A stretch of 64,000 nt of DNA from Treponema sp. UBA4873 (lineage in GTDB: Bacteria; Spirochaetota; Spirochaetia; Treponematales; Treponemataceae), in the NCBI GenBank assembly GCA_002399405.1, contig DHDP01000005.1:1-64000 (forward strand), given 5' to 3'. The notes beneath the pieces were generated by a model that was given only the letters and a program-made list of their open reading frames with translations, was not told where the DNA came from and did no database searches. Made by a program: the position numbers and the translations under genes. Position 1 is the first letter of the stretch, and every line of letters begins with the position of its first letter. This document shows, in pieces, positions 1 to 8,802 of the stretch.

Positions 1-576
1 CACAAACAGCTGTATTTGATCACAGAATAAACCGCTTTGAGCGGTTCACTTCAAGCCGCAGGTTTTGCCGGCGGTACATGACTCAATAATGCCGGCGGAG
101 GTGCTTCTCAGCCGCTGGAGGAAATGACCGACGAGAACTGGCAGCATAACATCGATCTTGATTTGACGGCGGTTTTCCAGTGTACCAGGGAATTCGGAAA
201 AGAGATGCTCAAAAAGAAGTACGGGCGAATCATCAATATTGCATCGATTTTAGGACTCGTCGGAAACAGAGACGTTCCGGTTATCGGATATCATGCGGCA
301 AAAGGCGGCGTTGTTAATTTTACGCGGGGTGCGGCCGCCGAATGGGCAGAAAAAGGTATTACGGTAAATGCAATCTGTCCCGGATTTTTTCCGTCAGAAG
401 CGAATAACGATGTTGCAATGGAGGGAATGGACGCGTTTATCCGCCGATGTACTCCGATGGGGCGGCCGGGAAAACCGGGGGAACTTGATTCCACCGTCGT
501 CTACCTTGCCGCAGATGAGTCGAGTTACGTCACCGGTTCTATCGTTACCTGCGACGGGGGCTGGACCTGCGTCTGA
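1..576 (+). pseudogene. Short-chain dehydrogenase/reductase, 5' part lost
   Basis: The reading frame ending at 576 encodes the C-terminal two thirds of a classical SDR oxidoreductase: the NNAGGG motif from about 85, the catalytic Ser region (NIASI), YHAAKGG with the catalytic Tyr and Lys, the VNAICPG segment and the terminal TGSIVTCDGGW. The N-terminal Rossmann TGxxxGIG part is absent. The same frame has stops at 28-30 (TAA) and 79-81 (TGA), and none of the three forward frames in 1-81 reads as SDR. An ATG at 124 would give 150 aa without the NAD(P)-binding half, so a working enzyme is unlikely. A small hairpin (7-bp arms 30-36 and 40-46) lies in the unrelated 5' sequence. It may be a true pseudogene, a rearrangement breakpoint or an artefact near the end of a contig. 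The next gene follows after 32 bases and may once have been its operon partner. Confidence 0.7.
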
Positions 577-608
577 TTACAGCGGCTATAATTAATTAAG
601 GAATACAC

Positions 609-2552
609 ATGACAGAAAACAAATTTGAAAAATTTTTTGAGCAGACGAAAATCGGCACCATGTATCTGAAAAACAGGCTGATTATGTCTCCGATGGGAAC
701 TTTCACTCCGATGCAGGACGGCACCGAGAGCGAAGAAGGGATGATGTATTACGAGGAGCGGGCCCGCGGCGGCATCGGGATGATCATCATCGGTGCCCAG
801 TTCCTGAACGAAAAAACGGCACAGGGCGGCCCCACGTTCGCGTTCGACAATAATCGGGCCATCCCCAAAATGACTGTTCTGTGTGAACGCGTTCACCGCT
901 GGGGAACGAAAATCTGCGCGCAGATCAGTCCGGGAACAGGCCGCAACGGTATGCCTGATATCGGAGAGCGTGTTCCGATTTCGTCATCGGCAATTCCTTC
1001 TTTCTACAATCCCGATATGATCTGCCGTGCATTAACGGTCGATGAAATTCACACTATTATCGATTCATGGAAAGTCGCCGCATCATTTGCCAAAAAAGCC
1101 GGCTTTGACGCAATTGAAATACACGGTCATGCCGGTTATCTAATCGACCAGTTTTTCTCTCCTATCTGGAATAAACGTACGGACGAATACGGCGGCAGTG
1201 CCGAAAACCGCGCCCGTTTTGCAATGGAAACAGTTCAGGCAATCAGGGAAACTGTCGGACGTGACATGCCGATTCTCTTCAGAATATCGCTCGACCACCG
1301 TTTTGAAGGCGGACGCACGATTGGAGACAGCATGCCGCTTATCGAAGCGCTTGAAAAGGCCGGTGTCGATGCACTCGACGTCGATGCCGGCGCGTATGAG
1401 ACTATGGATTACATTTTTCCGACGACGTATGTCGGTGAAAGCTGTATGTCGTATGTCTGTAAAGAAGCTCGTAAGCACGTGCATATTCCGATCATCAACG
1501 CCGGAAACCATTCGCCTGAGACGGCGCTCGCTCTGATTAATTCAGGCGACTGCGATTTTGCCATGTTCGGCCGGCAGTCTATTGCCGATCCCGAATTCCC
1601 GAAAAAACTTCTTGAAAACCGCCGTGAAGATATCCGTCCCTGCTTAATCTGTAACGAGGAATGCATCGGGCGGATATTCGGCCGGTTAACGCAGTTAAGC
1701 TGCACCGTCAATTCACAGGTCTGCATGGAAAAATATTTTGAAATTAAAAAAACTGAAAAACCTTTGAATATTGTTGTGATAGGTGCGGGGCCCGGCGGAC
1801 TTGAAGCTGCCCGTGTCGCGGCGATGCAGGGACACACCGTTACGATCTATGAAAAGAGGAATCAGATAGGCGGTATTTTCCGGATAATTGCAAGTCCGTC
1901 GTTTAAGAAGCGGATCAGGGAATTAATTACCTGGTACGGCGGTCAGCTGAAGAAACTCGGGGTGACCATTCATCTGAATGCGGAACTGACTTCAGACGAT
2001 CCGGTCCTTAACTCGGCCGACAAAATATTCGTTGCAACAGGATCGGTGCCGTTTGTTCCTGATATCCCCGGAAAGGATCGGAAAAACGTCGTCGGCGTCA
2101 TCGAAGCCCATCTGAACGGGGTTGAAGGGAACTCCGTTGTAATCTGCGGAGGCGGCATGAGCGGCTGCGATACCGCGCTGGAACTTGCGCAGCAGGGGAA
2201 AAAGGTTACCATCATTGAAATGATGAGCGAATGTGCCCGCGATGTTATGGCGGTCAATAAGATAAGTATACTTCGCCTCCTGAAAGAACATACTGTCACT
2301 ATGCTGACCGGCAGCAAAGTAACCGCATTTACCGAAGACGGCGTTCTTATTGAAACGAAAGACGGCCCGCGGCAGACTGTACCGGCTGATACAATCATCA
2401 CCGCGTTCGGACAGCGTCCGAATACGACCCTGCCGGATATTCTCCGCAGAAAATACGCAGCGAAAGTAACGGTCATCGGCGATGCCGAAAAAGTTTCCAA
2501 GGCGGGCAGCGCCATCCATTCCGGTTTCTATGCCGCAATGGCTCTGGAATAA
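609..2552 (+). CDS. NADH:flavin oxidoreductase, 2,4-dienoyl-CoA reductase type (FMN/4Fe-4S/FAD)
   Basis: 647 aa, the full length for the FadH/BaiCD/BaiH/trimethylamine dehydrogenase family. Residues 1-340 form the old-yellow-enzyme TIM barrel, with the conserved stretch IEIHGHAGYLIDQF near 165 containing the usual active-site Tyr, followed by NKRTDEYGGS. Around 345-365 a Cys cluster (CLICNEEC, then C after 11 residues) would hold a 4Fe-4S centre. A dinucleotide fold follows from about 390 (VVIGAGPGGLEAARVA), with a second GxGxxG-like site (VICGGGMSGCDTA) near 510. Such enzymes reduce C=C bonds of enoyl-CoA or related substrates with NAD(P)H, passing electrons FAD to Fe-S to FMN. The substrate cannot be read from sequence; pairing with an SDR recalls fatty-acid, steroid or bile-acid reduction operons, but that is inference. 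An AAGGA ribosome site precedes the ATG. Confidence 0.88.
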   Translation: MTENKFEKFFEQTKIGTMYLKNRLIMSPMGTFTPMQDGTESEEGMMYYEERARGGIGMIIIGAQFLNEKTAQGGPTFAFDNNRAIPKMTVLCERVHRWGTKICAQISPGTGRNGMPDIGERVPISSSAIPSFYNPDMICRALTVDEIHTIIDSWKVAASFAKKAGFDAIEIHGHAGYLIDQFFSPIWNKRTDEYGGSAENRARFAMETVQAIRETVGRDMPILFRISLDHRFEGGRTIGDSMPLIEALEKAGVDALDVDAGAYETMDYIFPTTYVGESCMSYVCKEARKHVHIPIINAGNHSPETALALINSGDCDFAMFGRQSIADPEFPKKLLENRREDIRPCLICNEECIGRIFGRLTQLSCTVNSQVCMEKYFEIKKTEKPLNIVVIGAGPGGLEAARVAAMQGHTVTIYEKRNQIGGIFRIIASPSFKKRIRELITWYGGQLKKLGVTIHLNAELTSDDPVLNSADKIFVATGSVPFVPDIPGKDRKNVVGVIEAHLNGVEGNSVVICGGGMSGCDTALELAQQGKKVTIIEMMSECARDVMAVNKISILRLLKEHTVTMLTGSKVTAFTEDGVLIETKDGPRQTVPADTIITAFGQRPNTTLPDILRRKYAAKVTVIGDAEKVSKAGSAIHSGFYAAMALE

Positions 2553-2618
2553 GAGAAAACAACCGACCGGCGGCCCCGCGTCGTCGGCCGGCAGCTGCAT
2601 CAATAGACAGATTCAGCT

Positions 2619-5372
2619 TTACGGCCGTGTTCCCATAATTTCCCTCAGCTTTCCCGACAGTATTTCTTCTTCTCCGCTGCAGTTTGTCGGAAAGCGCAGC
2701 AGCGGAATGCCGTATGACTTGAGAATACGGTTTTTCATTTCGTCGCGTTCCGCCTGACGGGTTCCTTTTCTGTGAAAGTGGCAGCCGTCGACTTCTACAG
2801 CGAGAACCGTTTTTTTCGAGACGCGGTTATACAGTAGAAAATCGACATGGGTGGCGCTGTTCGTTGCATACCGGCGTTCATCTTCGGACAGCCGGTTCAA
2901 ATCACGGAGCAGCGGGTTCAACGGCTGGTGGCATATGACGTTTATTACGGAATAATTATTTCCACGGAGCACTTTTTGTATGAGCTCATACATAAGATTC
3001 TCGGAATCATATTCGGAAACATGCTGTATCGTCTTCAGATATGCTATCCGCTGTTCGGTATACTGACTGTACAGCAGATCGAAGATTGAACGGATAGTCC
3101 CCAGCTCGATAGAGCCGCTGTTGTATTCGATGTAGTCGATTAAATCTCCGGTATTGCTGTTTTCAGGCTGTTCGTTGCCCGAAACGACGAGATACAGCCG
3201 CTTCTTTGCCCGGGAGACGGCGACGTTCAACATATTCTGGTTGTCGATGAAAGGTGTCACCGTATCGGCGACGGTCGAAATGACGATGACGTCCTTTTCC
3301 CGTCCCTGAAATTTATGTACGGTTGCAATATCGATGTGTCTGCCGGGAAGTGCGGCTTTAAGGGCGTTTACCTGAGCGTTGTAGGGAGCGATAATGCCGA
3401 TCTGCTCGTCGGGATATGGTATTGCGGGCAGCAGCGACCGGGTGATTTCGTCTATCTGACGCTGATTCATATGTTCTCGGTTGTGGTTGCCGGCGACTGT
3501 TTTTACGACCGAAACTTCAGGCGCGTCGCCGTTCTCCGTCATGATGATCAGCTGTCCGCCGTAGAATTTCTGATTACAGAAATTAATAATCTTCGGGCTG
3601 CAGCGGTAGTGTTCGCGGAGCAATGTCTGCGGTGCGTGAGGGAACAGTTCGCACATTGATTGCAGCAGACTTTTTTCAGCGGCATTATAGCCGGTGCTGA
3701 TGTGATAACTGTCGAACAACGACTGCAGCTGCCTTTTCATATCGTCCTTTATGACATTCGGAAGCTGCATTGTATCGCCGACGATGACGGCGTTTTTCGC
3801 GGAAGAAAGCGCCAGCGCGCCGGTTGCAACATCGAGCTGCGAAGCCTCGTCGATAATAATGTAGTCGAATTCAGCTTTGCTGCTGAGACTACAGCGTGAA
3901 CAGAACGCGGAACTGAGTGTGACGGGATATTCTTTCTGGACAGCCTCGTAGTTTTTCCAAAGATCTTCTTCGTGAAAATGTACACGGGAACCGTCTGCTC
4001 CGTACCGTTCGGCCAATTCTGCTTTCAGATATTGTAATGATTTTCCGGTCAATTCTTCACTGAGCTTTTTCTGATTGTATGATGCGAGCTGCCGTTCAAG
4101 TTTTTCCCGCTTCTGAATCAGTTCGTCCTGTTTTACAGTGTAAAAAAGCGACTGAAGTTGTGTTATGATTTGCGTTGTATCGTTTTCGAAAGAACGCCAC
4201 TGCGCAATCTTATAAATGAAACAGCATTTGCATTTGAAAAAGAAAGACGGCTTTCGTCCTTTGTCTTCGAAATTCTGACACTGCGTCCATATTTTGAAAA
4301 GTGTTTCGGCAGCGATCGGTTTCCGTCTTTTTTTGACTTCAGTGAGCATACCGTTTTCATACATATAATTGGAAAAATGTTTCGTTTCGTTTTGCAGTTC
4401 CTCCAATTGCTGCCGGACAGAAGCGAGTTCTTCTTCGGTTTCAAAACCGGTCTGCAGATTTTGCGAAGTATTTTTAATCTGTTCAAAAAGGCTTTTTTTA
4501 CAGTTTGTATCCATTGTCCACGTTTTTAATAAACCGGGATACTTGTCTGTTTGGTTTGTAATAAATTGTATTTTGTTGCCGGAATTACCAAGCTGTGCGG
4601 CGACGAATTCCAGACCGCATTTGGAAAGTTTTTCAAACACATTTGCTGTTGCGGAATTGTTATTGGAAACGACCTGTACTGTTTTACCTGCTATAATCAG
4701 ATTTGCAATAATGTTCAGAATTGTCTGGGTTTTACCTGTTCCGGGCGGTCCCTGAATGATACTGATCTGATTTTCGAGCGCATAATGTACCGCTTTGTAC
4801 TGACTTCTATTGCAGCCGAAAGGAAAAACCGGTTCAGTGCGGGACAGAGGTTTCGATGTACGTGCCGAAGGCTGCACGAACTGTGCAAACACTGTGTCGT
4901 CTCCGACATAGTCAAGCTTTTCATATTGCATTGACAGGAGCTTTACATCATCGGCAGTCCGCAGGGAAATACAAGCGGCTGTCTGCTTAAGATAATCGAA
5001 TACTGTTTTTGAAGCAGGCGCTGTAAGACAGGAAGCGGTAATATTCAGAGAACTTTTTTCATAATCCTTTTCGTACTTCTCTTCATTCTTGTCCTTGAAG
5101 CAGACGTGCCAGTATGTACCGTAATCAGATTTAAATTCGTATATTTCGGATACATTAAAAAGTTTTCTTCCGTCATGGGTTATCCGATAGTCTGCCGCAC
5201 GGAGGACTGTCGGGTTTGTCAGAATCTGTACAGAACTCTGATTATACAAATAGATTTCATCTGGCCCGAACGTGATAACATATTTGCCGGTTTGCTCGTC
5301 GCGGACATATGATTGTATCTCGGAAGTTCTGATTCTGCCTTTGGCGATTATCAAATAGTAATGTGTATTCAA
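2619..5372 (-). CDS. SF1 (Upf1/Dna2-like) helicase with C-terminal PD-(D/E)xK-type nuclease domain
   Basis: 917 aa starting with TTG (5370-5372), supported by an AGGAA ribosome site six bases upstream and an extended -10 promoter at 5399-5407. An N-terminal region of about 200 residues is unrecognised. Helicase motifs follow: Walker A GPPGTGKT (208-215), a Lys/Gln-rich probable coiled coil (300-450), Walker B IIIDEASQ (505-512), GDTMQLP, HYRCSPKI, and motifs V/VI (TVHKFQGRE, NVAVSRAKKRL). The last 75 residues (DFLLYNR, AVEVDGCHFH, then DEMKNRIL and a GIPLLRF strand) match the Vsr/DUF559/DUF2726-like endonuclease fold. ATP-driven DNA or RNA translocation coupled to nicking or cutting is inferred. 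Helicase-Vsr fusions occur in phage-defence islands, so a single-gene defence role is plausible but unproven; repair is the alternative. The gene is visibly more AT-rich than its neighbours, suggesting acquisition. Confidence 0.85.
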   Translation of the reverse strand: MNTHYYLIIAKGRIRTSEIQSYVRDEQTGKYVITFGPDEIYLYNQSSVQILTNPTVLRAADYRITHDGRKLFNVSEIYEFKSDYGTYWHVCFKDKNEEKYEKDYEKSSLNITASCLTAPASKTVFDYLKQTAACISLRTADDVKLLSMQYEKLDYVGDDTVFAQFVQPSARTSKPLSRTEPVFPFGCNRSQYKAVHYALENQISIIQGPPGTGKTQTILNIIANLIIAGKTVQVVSNNNSATANVFEKLSKCGLEFVAAQLGNSGNKIQFITNQTDKYPGLLKTWTMDTNCKKSLFEQIKNTSQNLQTGFETEEELASVRQQLEELQNETKHFSNYMYENGMLTEVKKRRKPIAAETLFKIWTQCQNFEDKGRKPSFFFKCKCCFIYKIAQWRSFENDTTQIITQLQSLFYTVKQDELIQKREKLERQLASYNQKKLSEELTGKSLQYLKAELAERYGADGSRVHFHEEDLWKNYEAVQKEYPVTLSSAFCSRCSLSSKAEFDYIIIDEASQLDVATGALALSSAKNAVIVGDTMQLPNVIKDDMKRQLQSLFDSYHISTGYNAAEKSLLQSMCELFPHAPQTLLREHYRCSPKIINFCNQKFYGGQLIIMTENGDAPEVSVVKTVAGNHNREHMNQRQIDEITRSLLPAIPYPDEQIGIIAPYNAQVNALKAALPGRHIDIATVHKFQGREKDVIVISTVADTVTPFIDNQNMLNVAVSRAKKRLYLVVSGNEQPENSNTGDLIDYIEYNSGSIELGTIRSIFDLLYSQYTEQRIAYLKTIQHVSEYDSENLMYELIQKVLRGNNYSVINVICHQPLNPLLRDLNRLSEDERRYATNSATHVDFLLYNRVSKKTVLAVEVDGCHFHRKGTRQAERDEMKNRILKSYGIPLLRFPTNCSGEEEILSGKLREIMGTRP

Positions 5373-5398
5373 TTCTGATTCCTGAATTTTATTGATGC

Positions 5399-5407
5399 AG
5401 TATACCA
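5399..5407 (-). promoter_or_regulatory. Extended -10 promoter of the helicase-nuclease gene
   Basis: Read on the minus strand the sequence is TGGTATACT, an extended -10 (TGN + TATACT). No good -35 is seen 16-18 bases upstream, as is common for extended -10 promoters. The predicted start lies about 20 bases before the TTG codon, just ahead of the AGGAA ribosome site. Confidence 0.5.
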
Positions 5408-5454
5408 GTTTTTAAGATAAATATAAAGGACGAACCGATGCGGCGATATCGTTC

Positions 5455-5483
5455 TGGACATTAAAAACCGGCAGCCGTATACT
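5455..5483 (+). promoter_or_regulatory. Sigma-70-type promoter of the acylphosphatase gene
   Basis: TGGACA (5455-5460), 17-bp spacer, TATACT (5478-5483): five of six matches to consensus in each hexamer. The predicted start near 5490 gives a leader of about 40 bases before the ATG at 5529. Confidence 0.55.
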
Positions 5484-5528
5484 GAAGCAGGCTGCAGCAG
5501 TTTTCGCAGTCAGCCCGGCGGTGAATAA

Positions 5529-5801
5529 ATGAAACAGAGGATACAATACAATTTTACCGGATGCGTACAGGGCGTCGGATTCCGGTTCACGGCTTTACAT
5601 GCGGCTTCTTCGCTCGGTCTTACCGGATGGGTGCGCAACGAGTACGACGGAAGCGTGACGATGGAAGTGCAGGGGGAGGAGGATGCCGTCGGGGCTGTTC
5701 TTGAAATGATTCGAAACAATCCCGGCATCGTCATCGATGCGGTCCGTTCGGAAGACCTCCCGCTCGACACGGAAGAGAAAGTATTTAAAATCCGTTATTA
5801 A
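5529..5801 (+). CDS. acyP: Acylphosphatase
   Basis: 90 aa, the usual length of this small cytosolic enzyme that hydrolyses carboxyl-phosphate bonds such as acetyl phosphate or carbamoyl phosphate. The phosphate-binding loop GCVQGVGFRF (residues 11-20) carries the catalytic Arg, and GWVRNEYDGSV (33-43) carries the catalytic Asn. It is monocistronic with its own promoter at 5455-5483 and ends at a hairpin shared with the convergent sugar operon. Confidence 0.92.
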   Translation: MKQRIQYNFTGCVQGVGFRFTALHAASSLGLTGWVRNEYDGSVTMEVQGEEDAVGAVLEMIRNNPGIVIDAVRSEDLPLDTEEKVFKIRY

Positions 5802-5818
5802 TTATTATTATCAAGGAA

Positions 5819-5857
5819 AGGCGGGGCTGCCGGTATCATTTTACGGCAGCCCTGCCT
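5819..5857. terminator. Shared bidirectional hairpin terminator
   Basis: A 14-bp stem with one G-U pair (5819-5832 with 5844-5857) and an 11-base loop lies between the convergent acyP and glycosidase genes. The minus-strand exit runs into a short CTTTCCTT tract and the plus-strand exit has no T run, so it probably serves the minus-strand operon best. Confidence 0.6.
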
Positions 5858-5896
5858 GAGAATATATCGGGACTCGGAAAGCCTCACCTCCGCACG

Positions 5897-6991
5897 CTAA
5901 CGCGGAAGACGCTCTTCCCGCGGAGGAATTTTCGGGAACGGCTGTGCTTTTCCGTTCTGATACCAGTATGCTACCGACGCTATATCGTCCGCGCGTTCAA
6001 ACAGATGGTCGCCGTTATGTCCGATCTGCTGTATTGTCACTTTCAGATCTTCGGTAAAGCGGATCGGATCCATAATGTGCCACCGGTACAGTCCGTGCGC
6101 GGGAACCGCATCGTAGCCGTATATTGGAACGGTGCCGCTTGTTACGCTGTGATACGGATATCCCATAAACGGTGTATTGTACGTCGTTTCTTCTCTGCTT
6201 ATGTTTCCGTACTGATCCTTTTCATAAAATCCCCATGCGCCTCCGACGTAATCCTCGACGCCTGTTCCGCAGATTGTGGGATACTCTTTGTCCCCGTCGA
6301 TATAGAATTTTATTTCGCCTTCGCCCCACCAGTACCGTTCAAGCGCGGTCCATGCGAAATACGTACCGACGTAATGCCCTTTGCCCTGTATGTTGTCTGC
6401 GACGACATAATCCTCGCCCAATTTTGCATACTTTGTGCGGCGCCACTGTGCGTAAAAATAGGCGGTGTCGCCGGGGACCTGCTCCAGCGTATAATTCACC
6501 GTATAAAAAAACGCGTGGATAAGACCGCCGTGCTGATTCTCTATCGTAATGCGCGCGTGCTTCCGGAACGGCATCGGGAAGAAGCTGTTGAATCCGCCGT
6601 ACGGAGCGACGACAATCGGCATGGAATTCACCTGACATTTGGCGGAGAAGCCGCAGCAGAAAAAATCTCCCAGCGGCGTTTCGACTGCCGGATTTTCATT
6701 GTCGTCCCAGTACATACGCAGAATCAAATCGCGGAGGACGAACTCTCCGGCGGGAGAACTGTCCTGCACTGTTATCCATATGTGATGAATAACGCCCGGT
6801 CCGTCTATATCCGCCATCGTTGTTTCCGTACCGGGCTCAAGGTCCAGAAAAGCTTTTCCCTTTCTGCTTTTTCCCAGTATGCTGGCGGCCGTTCCGCCTT
6901 TTCCCTTTTCACCGGTCGGATTTTCCGCGTTTATCGATCTGCTTTCCGCAGTATCAAGAACTGCGAGATTTGAAAGATTTCTTTCCATCAT
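5897..6991 (-). CDS. DUF2961 / glycoside hydrolase family 172 protein
   Basis: 364 aa. The DUF2961 hallmarks are visible: GPGVIHHIWITV (residues 63-74), the strand pair GDFFCCGF (about 106-113), the aromatic WWGEGEIKFYIDGD segment and GTGVEDYVGGAWGF with conserved acidic residues near 240. Characterised GH172 enzymes act on alpha-D-fructofuranosides, difructose anhydrides and arabino- or galactofuranose glycans. No signal peptide is seen, so it should act in the cytoplasm on sugar delivered by the permeases encoded immediately upstream in the same operon (2-base gap). An AGGA site precedes ATG-ATG. The exact glycan is unknown; a furanoside is the best guess from family and context. Confidence 0.82.
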   Translation of the reverse strand: MMERNLSNLAVLDTAESRSINAENPTGEKGKGGTAASILGKSRKGKAFLDLEPGTETTMADIDGPGVIHHIWITVQDSSPAGEFVLRDLILRMYWDDNENPAVETPLGDFFCCGFSAKCQVNSMPIVVAPYGGFNSFFPMPFRKHARITIENQHGGLIHAFFYTVNYTLEQVPGDTAYFYAQWRRTKYAKLGEDYVVADNIQGKGHYVGTYFAWTALERYWWGEGEIKFYIDGDKEYPTICGTGVEDYVGGAWGFYEKDQYGNISREETTYNTPFMGYPYHSVTSGTVPIYGYDAVPAHGLYRWHIMDPIRFTEDLKVTIQQIGHNGDHLFERADDIASVAYWYQNGKAQPFPKIPPREERLPR

Positions 6992-6993
6992 AA

Positions 6994-7842
6994 TTATCCT
7001 TTTACTCCTCCGGACATCAAATCAACCAGATATCTCTGGAGATAAATAAACAGAACGACAATCGGAATAGTGACTATCGTGCTCATCGCCATTATTTCCG
7101 CCCACTGAATGAAAAACTCTCCGCGGAAACTTGTTAATCCCAGCGGCAAAGTCCACAGAGCTGCGCGCTTTATCATAGTCGAGGCGAAAAGATAATCGCC
7201 CCATCCCGTGACGAACGCGACGAGAGAAATGGCGGAAATTGAAGGAACCGAAAGCGGGAGAATGATGCGGAAAAAGATGCCCCATCGTGTGCATCCGTCT
7301 ATCTTCGCGGCTTCCTCCAAATCTACGGGAATGTTGTTGAAAAATCCGACGAAAAGCCACGCGCTCGTCGGAAGAAACACGGCGGCGTAGGTGAGCATCA
7401 GTACGGCAAGGCTGTTCGTCATCCCGAGTTTTGCGATATTCATATAATAGGGAATGAGAATAATAATCCACGGGATTGTCTGTGTCAGGGCAATCATGAA
7501 CCACAGCGGTTTTTTGAATTTGAAGCTGAACCGGGAAATGGCATACCCGAGCGTTGCGGAAAAACTTATGGCTATAAAGGTCGCTATAAGGCAAACCCAT
7601 AAACTGTTCCACGACCAGGTGCCGAAACCTGAACCGCTGAAATTATATGTCCGTACGGCGTTCTTATATGCCTGCAAAGTCGGCTGCTTGGGAAGCAGTC
7701 CGTGATCAAGTGAAAATATATTCTGCGTTGTCCGCAGAGAATATGAAACCATGATGACGAACGGAAGCAGGACAAGAACGCATACAAGTAGAACCAGAAC
7801 ATACTTTACGACACCTGCAGCTGTTTTTCGGAGCGATCTCAT
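6994..7842 (-). CDS. Carbohydrate ABC transporter permease, MalG type
   Basis: 282 aa with an N-terminal membrane segment (residues 11-33) and a BPD_transp_1 core of about five further helices. The EAA loop EEAAKIDGCTRWGIFFRIIL, the docking site for the ATPase, lies near 185-204. It overlaps the upstream MalF-type gene by four bases (ATGA), indicating translational coupling, and has an AAGGTG ribosome site. It would form the inner-membrane channel with the MalF-type partner for import of an oligosaccharide captured by the binding protein encoded at 8803-10131. Confidence 0.92.
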   Translation of the reverse strand: MRSLRKTAAGVVKYVLVLLVCVLVLLPFVIMVSYSLRTTQNIFSLDHGLLPKQPTLQAYKNAVRTYNFSGSGFGTWSWNSLWVCLIATFIAISFSATLGYAISRFSFKFKKPLWFMIALTQTIPWIIILIPYYMNIAKLGMTNSLAVLMLTYAAVFLPTSAWLFVGFFNNIPVDLEEAAKIDGCTRWGIFFRIILPLSVPSISAISLVAFVTGWGDYLFASTMIKRAALWTLPLGLTSFRGEFFIQWAEIMAMSTIVTIPIVVLFIYLQRYLVDLMSGGVKG

Positions 7843-8741
7843 AATGCACCTTCTTTATTCTGATTGTGAAAATAAATAATTGAAAAAAGCAGGCAGAACA
7901 CGAGCAGCAGCACTCCTTCCGCGCATGCCATGCCTACCTTGTAAAAGCGGAATGCGTTGAGATATATATCGATGCCTATGACACCTGTCGCGTTATCGGG
8001 CCCGCCTTTCGTTATCAGATAAATAAGTTCGAATTCCTTTACGGTCCACAGAATCTGCAGAATCAGGAGTGTATTCCATATCGGTTTTATCTGCGGCCAT
8101 GTGATATGCGTAAACTGTCTGAATCTGCCCGCACCGTCTATGGAAGCCGCATCATAATAATCCTGAGGAATTCCGCCGAGGGCCGCGAGAAGCATTAAAG
8201 AAATGAACGGAAAGTTTTTCCATATGCCGATGATTGTAACGGCGGTAAACGCGCTTGCAGTTCCGTTGAACACCTGAAACGGTCCTTTTACAAACGGCAG
8301 TTTCGAAATCATTCCGCTTAAAATGCCGTAATTCGGATCGAGCGCGATCAGAAAAACGTTGCATACGACAACGGAAGGCATCGCCCACGGAATGAGCATG
8401 AGTCCGCGGACAATCGACCTTCCGACGAATTTTTTATTCAGGAGAAGCGCGACGAGCAGCCCCAGTATCATCTTGCCCGCAACGCACAGGACGGTATAGC
8501 CGATTGTTGCATATCCCATTGTTTTAAATTGGGATAATCCGAAAACGGCGATATAATTTTTTAATCCGACGAACGGATGACTTTTTGAGCTGGCGCTCAG
8601 CGACCACTGCTGAAACGACATCAGAATAGTCTGAAAAATCGGTATAAAAACGAAAATTGAAAGCACTATGACGGCGGGCAGAACAAACTGCAGAACCGTA
8701 CTGCTCTCTCTGTTCGTTTTTACCGGTGAAGGTTTATTCAA
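7839..8741 (-). CDS. Carbohydrate ABC transporter permease, MalF type
   Basis: 300 aa with six predicted membrane helices, the first at about residues 16-40. The EAA loop reads YYDAASIDGAGRFRQFTHIT (about 195-214). The start is TTG (8739-8741) with an AGAGGTG ribosome site, which together with the hairpin upstream (8762-8786) suggests the permeases are made at a lower level than the binding protein. No ATP-binding subunit is encoded nearby, so a shared MsmX/UgpC-like ATPase encoded elsewhere is presumably recruited. Confidence 0.92.
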   Translation of the reverse strand: MNKPSPVKTNRESSTVLQFVLPAVIVLSIFVFIPIFQTILMSFQQWSLSASSKSHPFVGLKNYIAVFGLSQFKTMGYATIGYTVLCVAGKMILGLLVALLLNKKFVGRSIVRGLMLIPWAMPSVVVCNVFLIALDPNYGILSGMISKLPFVKGPFQVFNGTASAFTAVTIIGIWKNFPFISLMLLAALGGIPQDYYDAASIDGAGRFRQFTHITWPQIKPIWNTLLILQILWTVKEFELIYLITKGGPDNATGVIGIDIYLNAFRFYKVGMACAEGVLLLVFCLLFSIIYFHNQNKEGAL

Positions 8742-8761
8742 AATAGCACCTCTGTGAAAGG

Positions 8762-8786
8762 CCGGATACTGCTGACGCGTATCCGG
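8762..8786 (-). promoter_or_regulatory. Intercistronic hairpin between binding protein and permease genes
   Basis: Perfect 8-bp inverted repeat, CCGGATAC (8762-8769) and GTATCCGG (8779-8786), with a 9-base loop. It lies between the binding-protein stop and the MalF-type start with no strong T tract after it. Such hairpins often protect the 3' end of the binding-protein message or partly terminate, giving excess binding protein over permeases. Confidence 0.55.
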
Positions 8787-8802
8787 TTATTATTATTAAA
8801 AA

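Noticed and set aside
2567..2591. Terminator between the flavoenzyme and helicase genes
   Set aside because: Only a 5-bp GC stem (CCGGC/GCCGG) and no T tract.
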